A stretch of DNA of 64,000 nucleotides from Runella sp. MFBS21. GTDB lineage: Bacteria; Bacteroidota; Bacteroidia; Cytophagales; Spirosomataceae. How positions within the stretch are numbered: position 1 is the stretch's first letter; each line of letters begins with the position of its first letter. The notes under the pieces were generated by a model, which saw nothing but the letters and a program-made list of their open reading frames with translations, had not been told where the DNA came from and did no database searches. The position numbers and the translations under genes are program-made. This document shows, piece after piece, positions 26,652-36,284 of the stretch. Location of the stretch: NCBI RefSeq assembly GCF_029433105.1, contig NZ_JARNTW010000013.1, positions 1-64,000 on the forward strand, read 5' to 3'.

Positions 26652-27758
26652 ATGAAAAAGAATCTAATTTTACTTTTACTTTTAGGCTGCGGTTATTTAT
26701 CGGCCATTGCCCAACGCTACCCCAGCGATTCCACGGTAGAAGTTCGGTTGTTGACCAGCGGAGGTGTTACTTTTGCGGGAGCCAATAGCGTCACCGCCGT
26801 CAAGGGAGCCCTCAGCAATCGCCAAAACAAAGCCGATTCACTCATCAAACGACGCAACGAAACGGCCAATAACAAGGTCACGGTCTTTACCAAAAAAGAA
26901 GATGAAGGCAAATCCCACGGCAATGTGACCTTGCCCGTTCCCCCCAATTACAAACTCAACTTCCTGACCTCAACGGGCGATGTTTCTTTGATTGATGTCA
27001 ATGCCAACGTGATTGGAAGAGCCGAAAAAGGAAACCTCTCGGTCGTGCGTTCCTCAGGCAGAATGGAACTCAAAACCGACAATCACAACATCACCGTCAC
27101 CGACTCGGATGCCAGCGGTTTTGTGATGACCAAAACGGGCACCGTCACCCTGCAAGACGTGGGTGGAGGTTTGGTAGGGATCAGCCAAGAAGGCAAGGTC
27201 ATTTACAAAACCACCACCAATTACTTCAAAACCCGCCGCTATGCCCCTTTTGACTTGAGTTTTGAACAAGCCGAAGTAGAAGTAGCCAATGCCCCCGAGG
27301 GAGGTACTTTCACGGCTGTCAAAGGTAACATTGTCGTCAAAAATGCGGGAAAAAATGTGCACCTCAAAACCACCGAAGGAAGCCTCAACGTAGCTCCTGC
27401 CAGCATGGGCGTAAGGGCTCAAAATCGCCTAGGGGGCGTGGTGGTACAAATGGCCGTCAACTCCACCTCTCTGGAACCCGTGGTGATTGAAGCCCAAGAA
27501 GGCAATGTCGATTTGTATATACCGCTGAATTTTGCGGGGGATTTTGTGATTACCTTGGTTCAAAACAAAAACTTCAACATTCTCAATCGGGTCAATAGTT
27601 TTTTAGACCTTGGCTCCATAAAAGCCGAAGAAGTGGTCGATACCGAAAGCAAACGCCTCATGAGCCGCCACACGCAGATTTCAAGGGTGATTCGCAACGG
27701 CAAGCGTCCGGTCAGAATCAGGGTCGTCAATGGCAACGTCAATATCATTCGGATATAG
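26652..27758 (+). CDS. Secreted DUF4097-like beta-repeat protein
   Basis: The 368-residue protein has a signal peptide (LILLLLLGCGYLSAIAQ). Short beta-strand repeats follow with alternating small and charged residues: NVTLPVPPNYKLNFLTSTGD, VNANVIGRAEKGNLSV, GRMELKTDNHNITV. These resemble the beta-solenoid of DUF4097-type putative adhesins. No sorting domain is seen. It is one of four consecutive same-strand genes for secreted proteins (20341-29567). Confidence 0.7.
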   Translation: MKKNLILLLLLGCGYLSAIAQRYPSDSTVEVRLLTSGGVTFAGANSVTAVKGALSNRQNKADSLIKRRNETANNKVTVFTKKEDEGKSHGNVTLPVPPNYKLNFLTSTGDVSLIDVNANVIGRAEKGNLSVVRSSGRMELKTDNHNITVTDSDASGFVMTKTGTVTLQDVGGGLVGISQEGKVIYKTTTNYFKTRRYAPFDLSFEQAEVEVANAPEGGTFTAVKGNIVVKNAGKNVHLKTTEGSLNVAPASMGVRAQNRLGGVVVQMAVNSTSLEPVVIEAQEGNVDLYIPLNFAGDFVITLVQNKNFNILNRVNSFLDLGSIKAEEVVDTESKRLMSRHTQISRVIRNGKRPVRIRVVNGNVNIIRI

Positions 27759-27803
27759 ATAAAGTATATACAGCATCGTTAGCTATTCCAAACTATTCAA
27801 ATA

Positions 27804-29567
27804 ATGAAAAAGATTATTTTTTACTTCCTTTTCCTACTTCCTTTTTTGGGGTATTCCCAAACCTACTGGACGGGAGCCGTAGACACAGATTGGAACACGG
27901 CGGGCAATTGGAGTGCGGGCGTTCCCAACTCTTCTACGGCGGCCGTGGTAGCTAGTTGTAGTACCTGTCCTATCCTTACCTCCAATGTGGTCACGGGAGG
28001 TTTGACGGTGGAAGGTGGAGGCAATCTCAATATTGGGACTTATACCGTGACCGTTTACGGGCTGTACTGGATGAACTGGGGCAATCTGACTTCCAACGGG
28101 GGAGTGATTGATGCCAATCGCACGGGAAATGTGCAAAACAGTCAGTTTTATGGCAACCTCACCTTGCGTATCAATTCGGCGGGTACCAACAATTACCTCG
28201 GCGGTATGGGGGGCAACAATACCTACCACAACGATTTTACGCTAGAAGCCCACACCGGCGACTGGACTACTTTTGAGATAGGTCGGGGGTTTGTTGATAC
28301 CTACAAGGGCAAAACAATCATCAGCAATGTAGGCAAAGGCTGGTTGGTAGTGGTCGATGCCAATAATTCCTACAATTCACCCACGGTTTTTGAGGATGAT
28401 GTGGAGTTTCGCAACGTCCACGCCGACGAGGGGCACCTGCAAATCTGTCTCAATGGAGGCAAAATCCAGTGCCTTAAGAAGGCTCGTTTTTTTGACAACA
28501 CCAACAGTTTCAATTCTTACATTTGGCTGGGCAATGCTCAATTTGATGACGAAACCGAAGTGGACACCCGCAAAGCACACATTTCGCTGGGAGGCTGTTT
28601 GTACAAAGAAGATTTTATTCTTAAAAACCGAGAGGGTGCTTTGGTAGAATTATCTTGGAGTAATTTTGAAGAAGCAGCCGATTTTGTCATTCCCCCGTCG
28701 GTTCCTTTTTTATACGGGGATTTGCGGATGAGTTATTCGTCTTTCTATGGCAGTGCCAGCTCCACTCCGCTCAATATTCAGCTAGGTTCAACTTCGAGCC
28801 CTACTTCTTATCGACCCAACACCTTGGTAAAACTCTTCTATATGTGGTCCATCAATCGAGAGCTTAACCTGCAAGCTGATTACATTCAATACCAAAATTC
28901 GACCTTTCATAAAAACACCACTCTGAAACGAATTGGGGTTACAGGTACCACGCCGAGTGGTTATATTGGTGGAGGGGTATGTCCGGGTTACTCTCGTTTT
29001 GAGGGAACAATCAAATTCGACAACGAATTTGGAGACCATTGGGTATTAGGGGCTTACGGAACGGATGTTTTCAAATCAGATGCGGAGTTTATTGAAGGCA
29101 ACAATTCCTGGGGAGCACTGAGGGCTTCTTACTCCTCCTCAACGACCTACGAAGGCAACATCAGGATGTCGACGCATCCTGCTAGCTACAATGGAATTGT
29201 ATGGGGAGAAAATGGTGGCACATCAACGTTGGTATCGGGCAAAACAGTCTCAATCGACCAATTTGGTTATGGCTTGTTGACTTTAGCGCGTTTTACGCAG
29301 CTGGGGGCTACAACTCCGCAAACAATCAATATGGGTACGGGGGCAGTACAGTTTTATGAATCTAATTTTGGAAGTCCGTTGCAAGTGACCACGAGTCGGA
29401 TTGGAATCGGAAAATCTACTTTTTTTAATGCTAGTTTTACCAAAACAGGGAGTGGTGCGGATGGATGCGAAGGGCAGAATATTTTCAAAAAGAAAGTCCA
29501 TATCAAAAATCAATCGACGGGCAGTATTGTTTTTTACAGTCAGAATAGCAAAGTAGATGCGCCTTAA
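27804..29567 (+). CDS. Secreted beta-helix-like protein, 587 aa
   Basis: A signal peptide (IIFYFLFLLPFLGYSQ) precedes YWTGAVDTDWNTAGNWSAG, a motif found at the start of many Bacteroidota surface proteins. Repeating Gly/Asn-rich strands follow, as in a parallel beta-helix. No T9SS tail is present: it ends shortly after KKKVHIKNQSTGSIVF. It may therefore be shortened, or assembled on other proteins of the cluster. A strong terminator follows the stop. Confidence 0.7.
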   Translation: MKKIIFYFLFLLPFLGYSQTYWTGAVDTDWNTAGNWSAGVPNSSTAAVVASCSTCPILTSNVVTGGLTVEGGGNLNIGTYTVTVYGLYWMNWGNLTSNGGVIDANRTGNVQNSQFYGNLTLRINSAGTNNYLGGMGGNNTYHNDFTLEAHTGDWTTFEIGRGFVDTYKGKTIISNVGKGWLVVVDANNSYNSPTVFEDDVEFRNVHADEGHLQICLNGGKIQCLKKARFFDNTNSFNSYIWLGNAQFDDETEVDTRKAHISLGGCLYKEDFILKNREGALVELSWSNFEEAADFVIPPSVPFLYGDLRMSYSSFYGSASSTPLNIQLGSTSSPTSYRPNTLVKLFYMWSINRELNLQADYIQYQNSTFHKNTTLKRIGVTGTTPSGYIGGGVCPGYSRFEGTIKFDNEFGDHWVLGAYGTDVFKSDAEFIEGNNSWGALRASYSSSTTYEGNIRMSTHPASYNGIVWGENGGTSTLVSGKTVSIDQFGYGLLTLARFTQLGATTPQTINMGTGAVQFYESNFGSPLQVTTSRIGIGKSTFFNASFTKTGSGADGCEGQNIFKKKVHIKNQSTGSIVFYSQNSKVDAP

Positions 29568-29592
29568 AAAAAATAAACTTGAGTAGTTTTTG

Positions 29593-29623
29593 AATAGCCA
29601 AAAGCAGCACGCTTTTGGCTATT
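29593..29623 (+). terminator. Rho-independent terminator
   Basis: AATAGCCAAAAGC and GCTTTTGGCTATT form a perfect 13-bp stem with a 5-base loop and are followed by a T-run. It closes the secreted-protein gene group ending at 29567. Confidence 0.9.
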
Positions 29624-29643
29624 TTTTTTTGATTTCTTAGTAA

Positions 29644-29693
29644 AATACTGGATTTCCAGTATTGACAAGAGTTGTTGTGTTTTTTTACCTTTG
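29644..29693 (+). promoter_or_regulatory. Hairpin and Bacteroidota-type promoter
   Basis: A 9-bp inverted repeat (AATACTGGA TT TCCAGTATT, 29644-29663) overlaps TTGACA at 29662-29667. The -7 box TACCTTTG lies at 29686-29693 with a 21-base spacer, matching the TTG/TAnnTTTG consensus of Bacteroidota. It would transcribe the gene remnant below and possibly the lipoprotein gene at 30048. Confidence 0.6.
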
Positions 29694-29699
29694 TAATAA

Positions 29700-29999
29700 T
29701 CATTATACACACTTTTCTTCAAACCTACACTACCGTTACAAAGGACAGTATATCAGCGCGTAAACAATCAGGCCAGTATTAGAATTGCAGGCCAACTTAG
29801 AACCATACGATTAATTGACCAAGTCCAATATAAAGTAGAAAAATTAGATAAATACGGTAGCGTAATTGGAGTGGCTATTGATTGGACCTCTTTACCACTG
29901 AGACCAATTGTGAATAGTGGGGGGCTTTTCAATACTAATCCTACACTATCTACCGGTTGGTATTATGTTCAAGTTCGTACGCGCAGCTATATACAATGA
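29700..29999 (+). pseudogene. Remnant of a secreted-protein repeat (YQR..NNQA type)
   Basis: A frame open from just after TAA 29697-29699 to TGA 29997-29999 reads TVYQRVNNQASIRIAGQL, then QYKVEKLDKYGSVIG and STGWYYVQVRTRS. I recognise this as the beta-sandwich repeat found near the N-terminus of large secreted Cytophagales proteins. There is no start codon or signal peptide in a suitable place and no downstream continuation, so it is a fragment directly behind an intact promoter. Confidence 0.6.
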
Positions 30000-30047
30000 G
30001 TATGAATATTCTGCTTAAATGATTATTCAACCCAAAATAACAAAAAA

Positions 30048-30470
30048 ATGAAAAAATTACTGAAAACTCTTCTCTATGCCGTTGCTGTGCTGTGTTTGAC
30101 AGAAGGTTGTTTCTCTGCCCCTTTTCAAAGCCGAACAACCACCATATTCGGTACAGTGACTGATAATGATACCAAATTGCCTGTAAGTAATCTTGAAATT
30201 GTAATCTACGGACAGAAAGGGGTATTGGGGTCTGTAAGTAGCGACTTGAAAAAAGTATCCACTGATTCCAATGGTAAATATAATGTGGATGTTGATGCCC
30301 CAAAAGAATTTCACTCACTTGGGGTAGGAAATAATTTCGACAGTGATAAAAGCCTAGTGGTTCAATATCGAGATTATCTAATATTTCTAAACGGACAGCA
30401 AACCCAAAACTGCTGTAGGGTAGAAATCGGTTCAAAAACTCAGTATGATTTCATCATGATTCCTAAATAA
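30048..30470 (+). CDS. Small lipoprotein with a CnaB-like fold
   Basis: The 140-residue protein has a leader (LLKTLLYAVAVLCLTEGC) with a lipobox cysteine. The mature region IFGTVTDNDTKLPVSNLEIV, followed by KVSTDSNGKYNVDVDAP, is the standard carboxypeptidase-regulatory/CnaB-like beta-sandwich. It probably sits on the outer membrane. It lies 23 bp before the large hydrolase gene and may be cotranscribed with it. Confidence 0.75.
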   Translation: MKKLLKTLLYAVAVLCLTEGCFSAPFQSRTTTIFGTVTDNDTKLPVSNLEIVIYGQKGVLGSVSSDLKKVSTDSNGKYNVDVDAPKEFHSLGVGNNFDSDKSLVVQYRDYLIFLNGQQTQNCCRVEIGSKTQYDFIMIPK

Positions 30471-30493
30471 ATTCACCCTAAAATGCTGCAACA

Positions 30494-33400
30494 ATGAAAA
30501 AAATCGTGTCAACGAACTATTATAAAAATTCATTGCAAAATTTTAGTTTCCTTCTCCTTTTTGGGCTGTCTTTATTTTCTTCGCTTGAAGTTACGGCTCA
30601 AAAAGACAAAGATACCTACCAAAAACAAGTAGATGAGTATCTCAATAACTTCGATTTATCGGGTATTAAAAACAACCTGCTGCTCAATAAAAGTGCTTTT
30701 ACGACCGACGAATTGGAGTACTTTCGGAAGCCTGTTCGCAACCGTAAAGGACAGATTGTAGCCAACATCAACGCCCGGGAATGGCAAAGCCTCTACGAAC
30801 GACTCTCCATGGCCGATTTACGAAAGGGAAATGACAAAATTCCAGATGTCGGCACCTTAATAGAACAGGATGCTGATAAACGAAGTAATAACAACGTAAT
30901 ACCGATTGGTATTCTCAATTTAGATGCGACATTTTTGGACGAAAAGCAAGCCGAAGAAAACAGTAAAGAAAAACAACAGGGCAAAAAAGCCAAATCAGAG
31001 CAATACGAAAAGGTGTTTTTTCTGGCTGCCGCCGTGCTGCAAAAAGACATCTATCAAGCCGATGTTAGCTTTAAGATTGACCCAAATCTTCACATCAGCA
31101 ACAACAAAAACGAGATAAAACGGCTTGAAATAGATTTTCAGGATGGCAAAGGCTACCAATCGTTTGAAATGAAGGCCAAAGCTATTCCCTATCGTTTTAC
31201 GAGTACAGGCGAGCGTATCATCACCCTGCGCATTTATACCCAGCGGGGTACCTACGTTTTTCATTCGCGCATAGATGTCAAGCAGTTGGAACGGCCAAAA
31301 ATTTATCGTGAGTTCACTGTCACGGCGGAGACCGTTCGTCAGGATACGATTTCGGTGAACAGTCGACTCAAAAATGGTCGTCAGGCTGTCTCTGTACCTG
31401 GGGCCAACACGCGCATTATTTTGGGTTGTGACCAAGTCTTCAACAAGCCCATCATCATTGCTGAAGGATTTGATTTTGTAAATGAAAACTCTTTAAATGG
31501 ACTCCAGGCACAATCTATTGCTACTTTTCAGCCTTATATGAACCAAGGCTATGATTTGGTATTGGTGGATTATCACAATGCACGGGATTTTATTGAAAAC
31601 AACGCCGAAGTCCTAAAAAATGTGATTCTTCAGGTAAACAACGAAAAAGTCGGCAATGAGCAGTTGATTGTTGTTGGCCAAAGTATGAGTGGATTGGTGG
31701 GACGTTGGGCCTTGCGAAAAATGGAGAACGACGGTATCGCGCACAATGTGAAACTTTTTATCCCTTTCGACACTCCCCACCAAGGAGCCAATGTACCCGT
31801 AAGCATCACTCAAATGTACTGGGCGGCCAATCCCTCTTTTTTGACCAACGTGTTTTTACGTATATTTTCTACTTTTGGCAATTATTATTCTGCTATCCAA
31901 ACCCCCGCCGCTACCCAAATGCTATTACATTGGGGCAGGCCCAATTTATACGGAACAGGGAACAGACATCCTGAATTTGATAGTTTTCGCACTCGATTAC
32001 AAGCCATGGGCAACGGTGGATATCCGCAAAATTGCCGAAACATAGCCATGATTAATGGAAGTCTGGATGCCTCTGACCGTGAATTGTTTACCCGCTATGG
32101 TTATGGCAGTAATTTGATTTCTTCAAGGCTATTTGTGCCGGGGCCGCTCCCACAGTTGGCTTATATCGAAGCTTATACCAACCAAATCAATAACAACAGC
32201 CGAATCCTCAACTTTTGGGCCAATGGCGTGTTTCTTTGGGGAGGGGCACTTGTAAATTACGGGAGTGCCTTTAATAACGATTTTCTTCCAGGAGGGCGTT
32301 CTTCATTTGCCATTCCGAGGCGCGTACCTACATTTTACAGTGGTACATTTTTCGATTTTTGTTTTATCCCCACCTTTAGTTCAATAGATTATCAAGGCTC
32401 ACGTAATACTCAAAATGAACGTGAGTTTTTGAACGTCAATAACGCTCGAAATGCGGGACAGACTCCTTTTGCAGCAGTTTATGGGTTTAATAATAATTCA
32501 GAACACATTACTAGGTTTCTACCATGGCAAGCTCTTGGTATTGCTGAAAATCTACTCAATAATCCCGGTTGTCCTGAGGTACAGCCTCCTCCTGCGCCCT
32601 ATTTCAGCCAAGGCTCAGTGCCTTGCCTGGCCGATCCCACTACCGATCCTGCCTCGGTCATTGTCAACCTCAATATGCTTTCGCCTACGCAAGGGCAATA
32701 TACCCACTCATGGTCGGTACAACCCACCGGGCAAACCTTTACGGGTTCGGGCGATAATTTCAATTTTTCGGTCAGCGAGCCAGGCCAGTACACCGTCACT
32801 TGTACCCGGAGTTTTCCCAATCGCCCTGATTTAAATAGTACTACCAGCATTGTAGTAACGGTAAATTATTGCAACACTGGAACGGGAGGCAATGGACCGA
32901 ATGGTACTTGTGGTTATTTAGAAGGAGATTTTGCTTATGTATTAGACAATGGACAGAGTTTATATGCCCGTTATCACAATGGGACATTATATGCAGTTGC
33001 TGTTGTGGGTGATACCTATCAATTCGTCTCTCGCAGTACGCTTGTGGCTAATGGGATGTTTGAAAACTTTGCAGGATGCTTTGCTGAAACTGATCCAAGG
33101 GAGAATGGGAATAATTTACCTTTCCAGAATGGGTGTTATACGCTTAAAAGTAAATTGTCTAATAAAATGATGCAAATGGATAATGACGGGAATGGTGCGC
33201 GTATTCGTCAGTATCCAGACAATGGACAAAACAATCAAATATTTAAGCTTGAAAGTGTCGATGGCGATGCTTATAAGGTAATGGCAGCAACCTCTAATAG
33301 AACGCTAGAATCTCCTAATGGCGGTACAAGCTATGGCACAGAATTACAGCTTTGGGATTATAACGGGGCTAATTACCAAAAATGGCAATTTGTCAATATG

Positions 33401-35839
33401 AATGATGGTAGCTATCGTCTTAACCCTAAACATACCAACCAACTCGTAGTGGATGTGTCTCAAAATAATACCGATAATGGGAATCTTCTTCATTTGTGGG
33501 GCATCCATAATGGTGATAATCAGCGATTTATTTTTCAACCAGTTGGATGTCCTAGTAGTGGTTGTACGCCACCAGGTGCACCGAGTTTATCGGCCAATCC
33601 AAATACGATTAATTCAGGTCAAAGTACTACCTTATCGGCCTCTAATTGTAGTGGTACGGTCAACTGGAGTACGGGAGCGACAGGGACAAGCATCAGTGTA
33701 AGTCCTACTCAAACAACGATCTATACCGCCACTTGTTCGGCTAATGGTTGTACCAGTTCTAATGGCAGTGTAACTGTCACAGTCAATGGAGGAGGAAGCG
33801 GAGGTAGTGGTTGTGCGCTCAACAAAGTTCGCTTGGTGTTCCGTAATGACTGCTGCCTTCACCGTCTGAACGGAGCTAAAATTCAAGGTTCAAATGATGG
33901 CTCCAACTGGAATGATCTTTATACCATTAACGTCAATGCAGATGGGGGCTGGCAGGAATTTACTTTTGGTAATACAACATCCTATTCATCTGTACGCTTT
34001 CAAGCGGGACCCGAAGGCTATGGAGAGTTACGAGAATTGGAATTTTATAATAACAACACCAAACTCAGTGGAACTGCCTTTGCCACAGGTGGCTCGTGGG
34101 ACGAATCACTTTATGGGTATCAATATGCTTTCGACGGTAATACAAGTGGAAATATGTGGCATGCAGCAAATTCTGGAAGTGCCGCTACCATAGGTTTGAA
34201 CAATATTTCAGGCTGTGGAGGAGGTTGTACGCCACCAGGTGCACCGAGTTTGTCGGCCAATCCAAGTACGATTAATTCAGGTCAAAGTACCACCCTATCG
34301 GCCTCTAATTGCAGTGGTACCGTCAACTGGAGTACTGGTGCAACAGGAGTAAGCATCAGTGTAAGTCCTACTCAAACAACAACTTACACCGCTACTTGCT
34401 CAGCCAATGGTTGTACTAGTTCTAATGGTAGTGTGACAGTCAATGTTAATGGAGGAGGTGGAGGCTGCGGTAGTGGCACAGGTCTAACGGCAAACTATTT
34501 CAGTGGGCATGAGCTACAAGGTAGCCCTATTGCTACGCTAACTCAAAGCACTATTGATATGAGTGGTGATGAAAGCCAAAACTTACCTATTCTTAATATT
34601 CAGGCAGCCAACATCTCCGCACGTTGGGAAGGGCAAGTAGAAGCCCCAGTGAGTGGTAGTTATACTTTCAATATCCGGACTGATGATGGTGTAAGAATGT
34701 GGTTCAACAACAATCAGGTAGTAGATGATTGGGGATATTACGGTGCCACCGATCATAATTTTACGGTGACCTTGAATGCGGGTCAAAAGTATGATATCAA
34801 AATAGAGTGGAAACAAGGTGGCGGTGGTTATGAGGCTAAGTTCTTCTGGACTTATCCAGGTCAAAGCACCCAGATTGTTCCTGCTTGTCGCCTGTATCCT
34901 TCCTCAGGAGGTTGTACGCCCCCAGGCGCACCGAGTTTATCAGCCAATCCGAGCACAATCAATTCAGGTCAAAGTACTACCCTATCAGCCTCTAATTGCA
35001 GTGGTACCGTTAACTGGAGCACAGGAGCTAGTGGGACGAGTATCAGTGTATCGCCTAGCCAAACAACGACCTACACCGCCACTTGCTCAGTCAATGGTTG
35101 TACTAGTTCTAATGGTAGTGTAACTGTCACAGTCAATGGTAGTAGTGGTAGTGGATGTATTGTTAATAAAGTGATTATATTATTCCGTAATGACTGCTGC
35201 TTACATCGTCTGAATGGAGCCAAGATTCAAGGCTCCAATGATGGCTCCAATTGGACAGATCTTTATACGATTACCGTCAATGGTACAGGAGGATGGCAAG
35301 AATTTACTTTTGGAAATACTAACTCCTATCAACGAGTACGTTTTCAATCAGGTAGTGAAGGCTATGGAGAGTTAAGAGAGTTAGAATTCTATAATGGTTC
35401 AACCAAGCTTAGTGGCACTGCTTTTGGTAGTGATTTTAGTGGCAACGCTTTAGACGGAGATGTAAATTCTTTGTGGCATGGAACAACAAATGGTACCCAC
35501 AATCATGCAGGATTAATCCTAAATAGCTGCGGAGGTGGTAGAATGGGAGTGGTTGGAGAAAAGGAGGCTCTTTTGGTAAATGTTGAAGAGTCAATACAAC
35601 TACACCCCAATCCAAGCACTGGGCAAGTAACAGTAAGATATTACCTAGCAAAAGGGCATCAAGCAAGTTTAGATTTTGTGAATGTAGCAGGTATGGTAGT
35701 AGCAGCCAAAAATTTCATAGGCGAAGGTGGCTGGCAGGAAGATAAAACAGATCTTTCTAAAGTACCAAGCGGAACTTATACTTTACGTTGGCAGTCTGAA
35801 GGCAAGCAAGTGACCAAAAAACTACTGATAGTAAAGTAA
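30494..35839 (+). CDS. Multidomain secreted alpha/beta hydrolase with lectin, PA14 and T9SS modules
   Basis: The protein has 1781 residues. Domains in order: an N-terminal leader (FLLLFGLSLFSSLEVTAQ); an alpha/beta hydrolase region at about 320-560 with nucleophile elbow VVGQSMSGLVG; a PKD/Ig-like piece; and a ricin-B lectin repeat at about 870-1015 (CYTLKSKLSNKMMQ, QIFKLESVDGDAYKV, NQRFIFQ). Then follow three copies of an Ig-like repeat starting CTPPGAPSLSANP, two discoidin-like copies (FRNDCCLHRLNGAKIQGSND) and one PA14 domain (LTANYFSGHELQG to WGYYGATDHNFTV). The C-terminus is a T9SS sorting domain (IQLHPNPSTGQVTV). It is probably a surface or secreted esterase/lipase that binds carbohydrate. 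The substrate is unknown. Confidence 0.85.
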   Translation: MKKIVSTNYYKNSLQNFSFLLLFGLSLFSSLEVTAQKDKDTYQKQVDEYLNNFDLSGIKNNLLLNKSAFTTDELEYFRKPVRNRKGQIVANINAREWQSLYERLSMADLRKGNDKIPDVGTLIEQDADKRSNNNVIPIGILNLDATFLDEKQAEENSKEKQQGKKAKSEQYEKVFFLAAAVLQKDIYQADVSFKIDPNLHISNNKNEIKRLEIDFQDGKGYQSFEMKAKAIPYRFTSTGERIITLRIYTQRGTYVFHSRIDVKQLERPKIYREFTVTAETVRQDTISVNSRLKNGRQAVSVPGANTRIILGCDQVFNKPIIIAEGFDFVNENSLNGLQAQSIATFQPYMNQGYDLVLVDYHNARDFIENNAEVLKNVILQVNNEKVGNEQLIVVGQSMSGLVGRWALRKMENDGIAHNVKLFIPFDTPHQGANVPVSITQMYWAANPSFLTNVFLRIFSTFGNYYSAIQTPAATQMLLHWGRPNLYGTGNRHPEFDSFRTRLQAMGNGGYPQNCRNIAMINGSLDASDRELFTRYGYGSNLISSRLFVPGPLPQLAYIEAYTNQINNNSRILNFWANGVFLWGGALVNYGSAFNNDFLPGGRSSFAIPRRVPTFYSGTFFDFCFIPTFSSIDYQGSRNTQNEREFLNVNNARNAGQTPFAAVYGFNNNSEHITRFLPWQALGIAENLLNNPGCPEVQPPPAPYFSQGSVPCLADPTTDPASVIVNLNMLSPTQGQYTHSWSVQPTGQTFTGSGDNFNFSVSEPGQYTVTCTRSFPNRPDLNSTTSIVVTVNYCNTGTGGNGPNGTCGYLEGDFAYVLDNGQSLYARYHNGTLYAVAVVGDTYQFVSRSTLVANGMFENFAGCFAETDPRENGNNLPFQNGCYTLKSKLSNKMMQMDNDGNGARIRQYPDNGQNNQIFKLESVDGDAYKVMAATSNRTLESPNGGTSYGTELQLWDYNGANYQKWQFVNMNDGSYRLNPKHTNQLVVDVSQNNTDNGNLLHLWGIHNGDNQRFIFQPVGCPSSGCTPPGAPSLSANPNTINSGQSTTLSASNCSGTVNWSTGATGTSISVSPTQTTIYTATCSANGCTSSNGSVTVTVNGGGSGGSGCALNKVRLVFRNDCCLHRLNGAKIQGSNDGSNWNDLYTINVNADGGWQEFTFGNTTSYSSVRFQAGPEGYGELRELEFYNNNTKLSGTAFATGGSWDESLYGYQYAFDGNTSGNMWHAANSGSAATIGLNNISGCGGGCTPPGAPSLSANPSTINSGQSTTLSASNCSGTVNWSTGATGVSISVSPTQTTTYTATCSANGCTSSNGSVTVNVNGGGGGCGSGTGLTANYFSGHELQGSPIATLTQSTIDMSGDESQNLPILNIQAANISARWEGQVEAPVSGSYTFNIRTDDGVRMWFNNNQVVDDWGYYGATDHNFTVTLNAGQKYDIKIEWKQGGGGYEAKFFWTYPGQSTQIVPACRLYPSSGGCTPPGAPSLSANPSTINSGQSTTLSASNCSGTVNWSTGASGTSISVSPSQTTTYTATCSVNGCTSSNGSVTVTVNGSSGSGCIVNKVIILFRNDCCLHRLNGAKIQGSNDGSNWTDLYTITVNGTGGWQEFTFGNTNSYQRVRFQSGSEGYGELRELEFYNGSTKLSGTAFGSDFSGNALDGDVNSLWHGTTNGTHNHAGLILNSCGGGRMGVVGEKEALLVNVEESIQLHPNPSTGQVTVRYYLAKGHQASLDFVNVAGMVVAAKNFIGEGGWQEDKTDLSKVPSGTYTLRWQSEGKQVTKKLLIVK

Positions 35840-35856
35840 AGTGGATACCATGAATA

Positions 35857-35892
35857 AAATGAGGCTTGGCTTTAAAGCTCAGCCTCATTTTA
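35857..35892 (+). terminator. Rho-independent terminator
   Basis: AAATGAGGCT and AGCCTCATTT pair across an inner partly paired loop (GGCTTTAAAGCT) and are followed by T-rich sequence. It lies 18 bases after the stop of the hydrolase gene. Confidence 0.85.
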
Positions 35893-36088
35893 TTTGAAAT
35901 CTACAAGAATATGAGTGATTCCCTTGATGTTTGGAATTTTTTAAATTAAATCAACCTTATTGCATGATATGCATACTGTTAAATGAAGTCATTTATATGT
36001 TCAACTGATTACTACGAGGGTAAAAATGGGGGTAAAACAACTATTTTAAAATTTGCCACTTATAGATATCAATTGTTTAAAAAGAATT

Positions 36089-36111
36089 TTCGAATCCTAG
36101 CACCCCAGCCA
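36089..36111 (+). other. tRNA 3'-end-like sequence, candidate attachment site
   Basis: TTCGAAT followed by CCTAGCACCCCAGCCA has the layout of a tRNA T-loop, T-stem 3' strand, acceptor 3' strand, discriminator base and CCA. The 3' acceptor strand CACCCCA would pair with TGGGGTG, as in bacterial tRNA-Gln types. The 60 bases upstream do not form the rest of a tRNA. A P4-type integrase starts 170 bp away, so this is probably an att half-site left at the island edge. Confidence 0.5.
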
Positions 36112-36235
36112 TTGACTTGTCTAATGACACCTTAAATCGTCTAAAAATCCCTTGAAATACAACACTTTTTGCAATAAGATTGTCTAATCACAACGATTAG
36201 CATCTAAAGAAATCTAACAAAACGGGGGGTATGAA

Positions 36236-36273
36236 TGGGGGTATTTTTCGATACCCTTTTCAAAATACCCCCA
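36236..36273 (+). promoter_or_regulatory. Hairpin in the integrase leader
   Basis: TGGGGGTATTTT and AAAATACCCCCA are perfect 12-bp inverted arms separated by 14 bases, ending 11 bases before the preferred integrase start. It could be an operator, an attenuator or an arm-type binding site. Confidence 0.5.
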
Positions 36274-36284
36274 CTGGGGGACAA

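Larger units (their letters stand above)
35893..36284. other. Integrase upstream region
   Basis: About 390 bases without a gene. It contains the tRNA 3'-end-like sequence and the integrase leader hairpin listed separately, and several GGGGGTA motifs (36025, 36225, 36237) that may be integrase arm-type sites. Confidence 0.45.
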
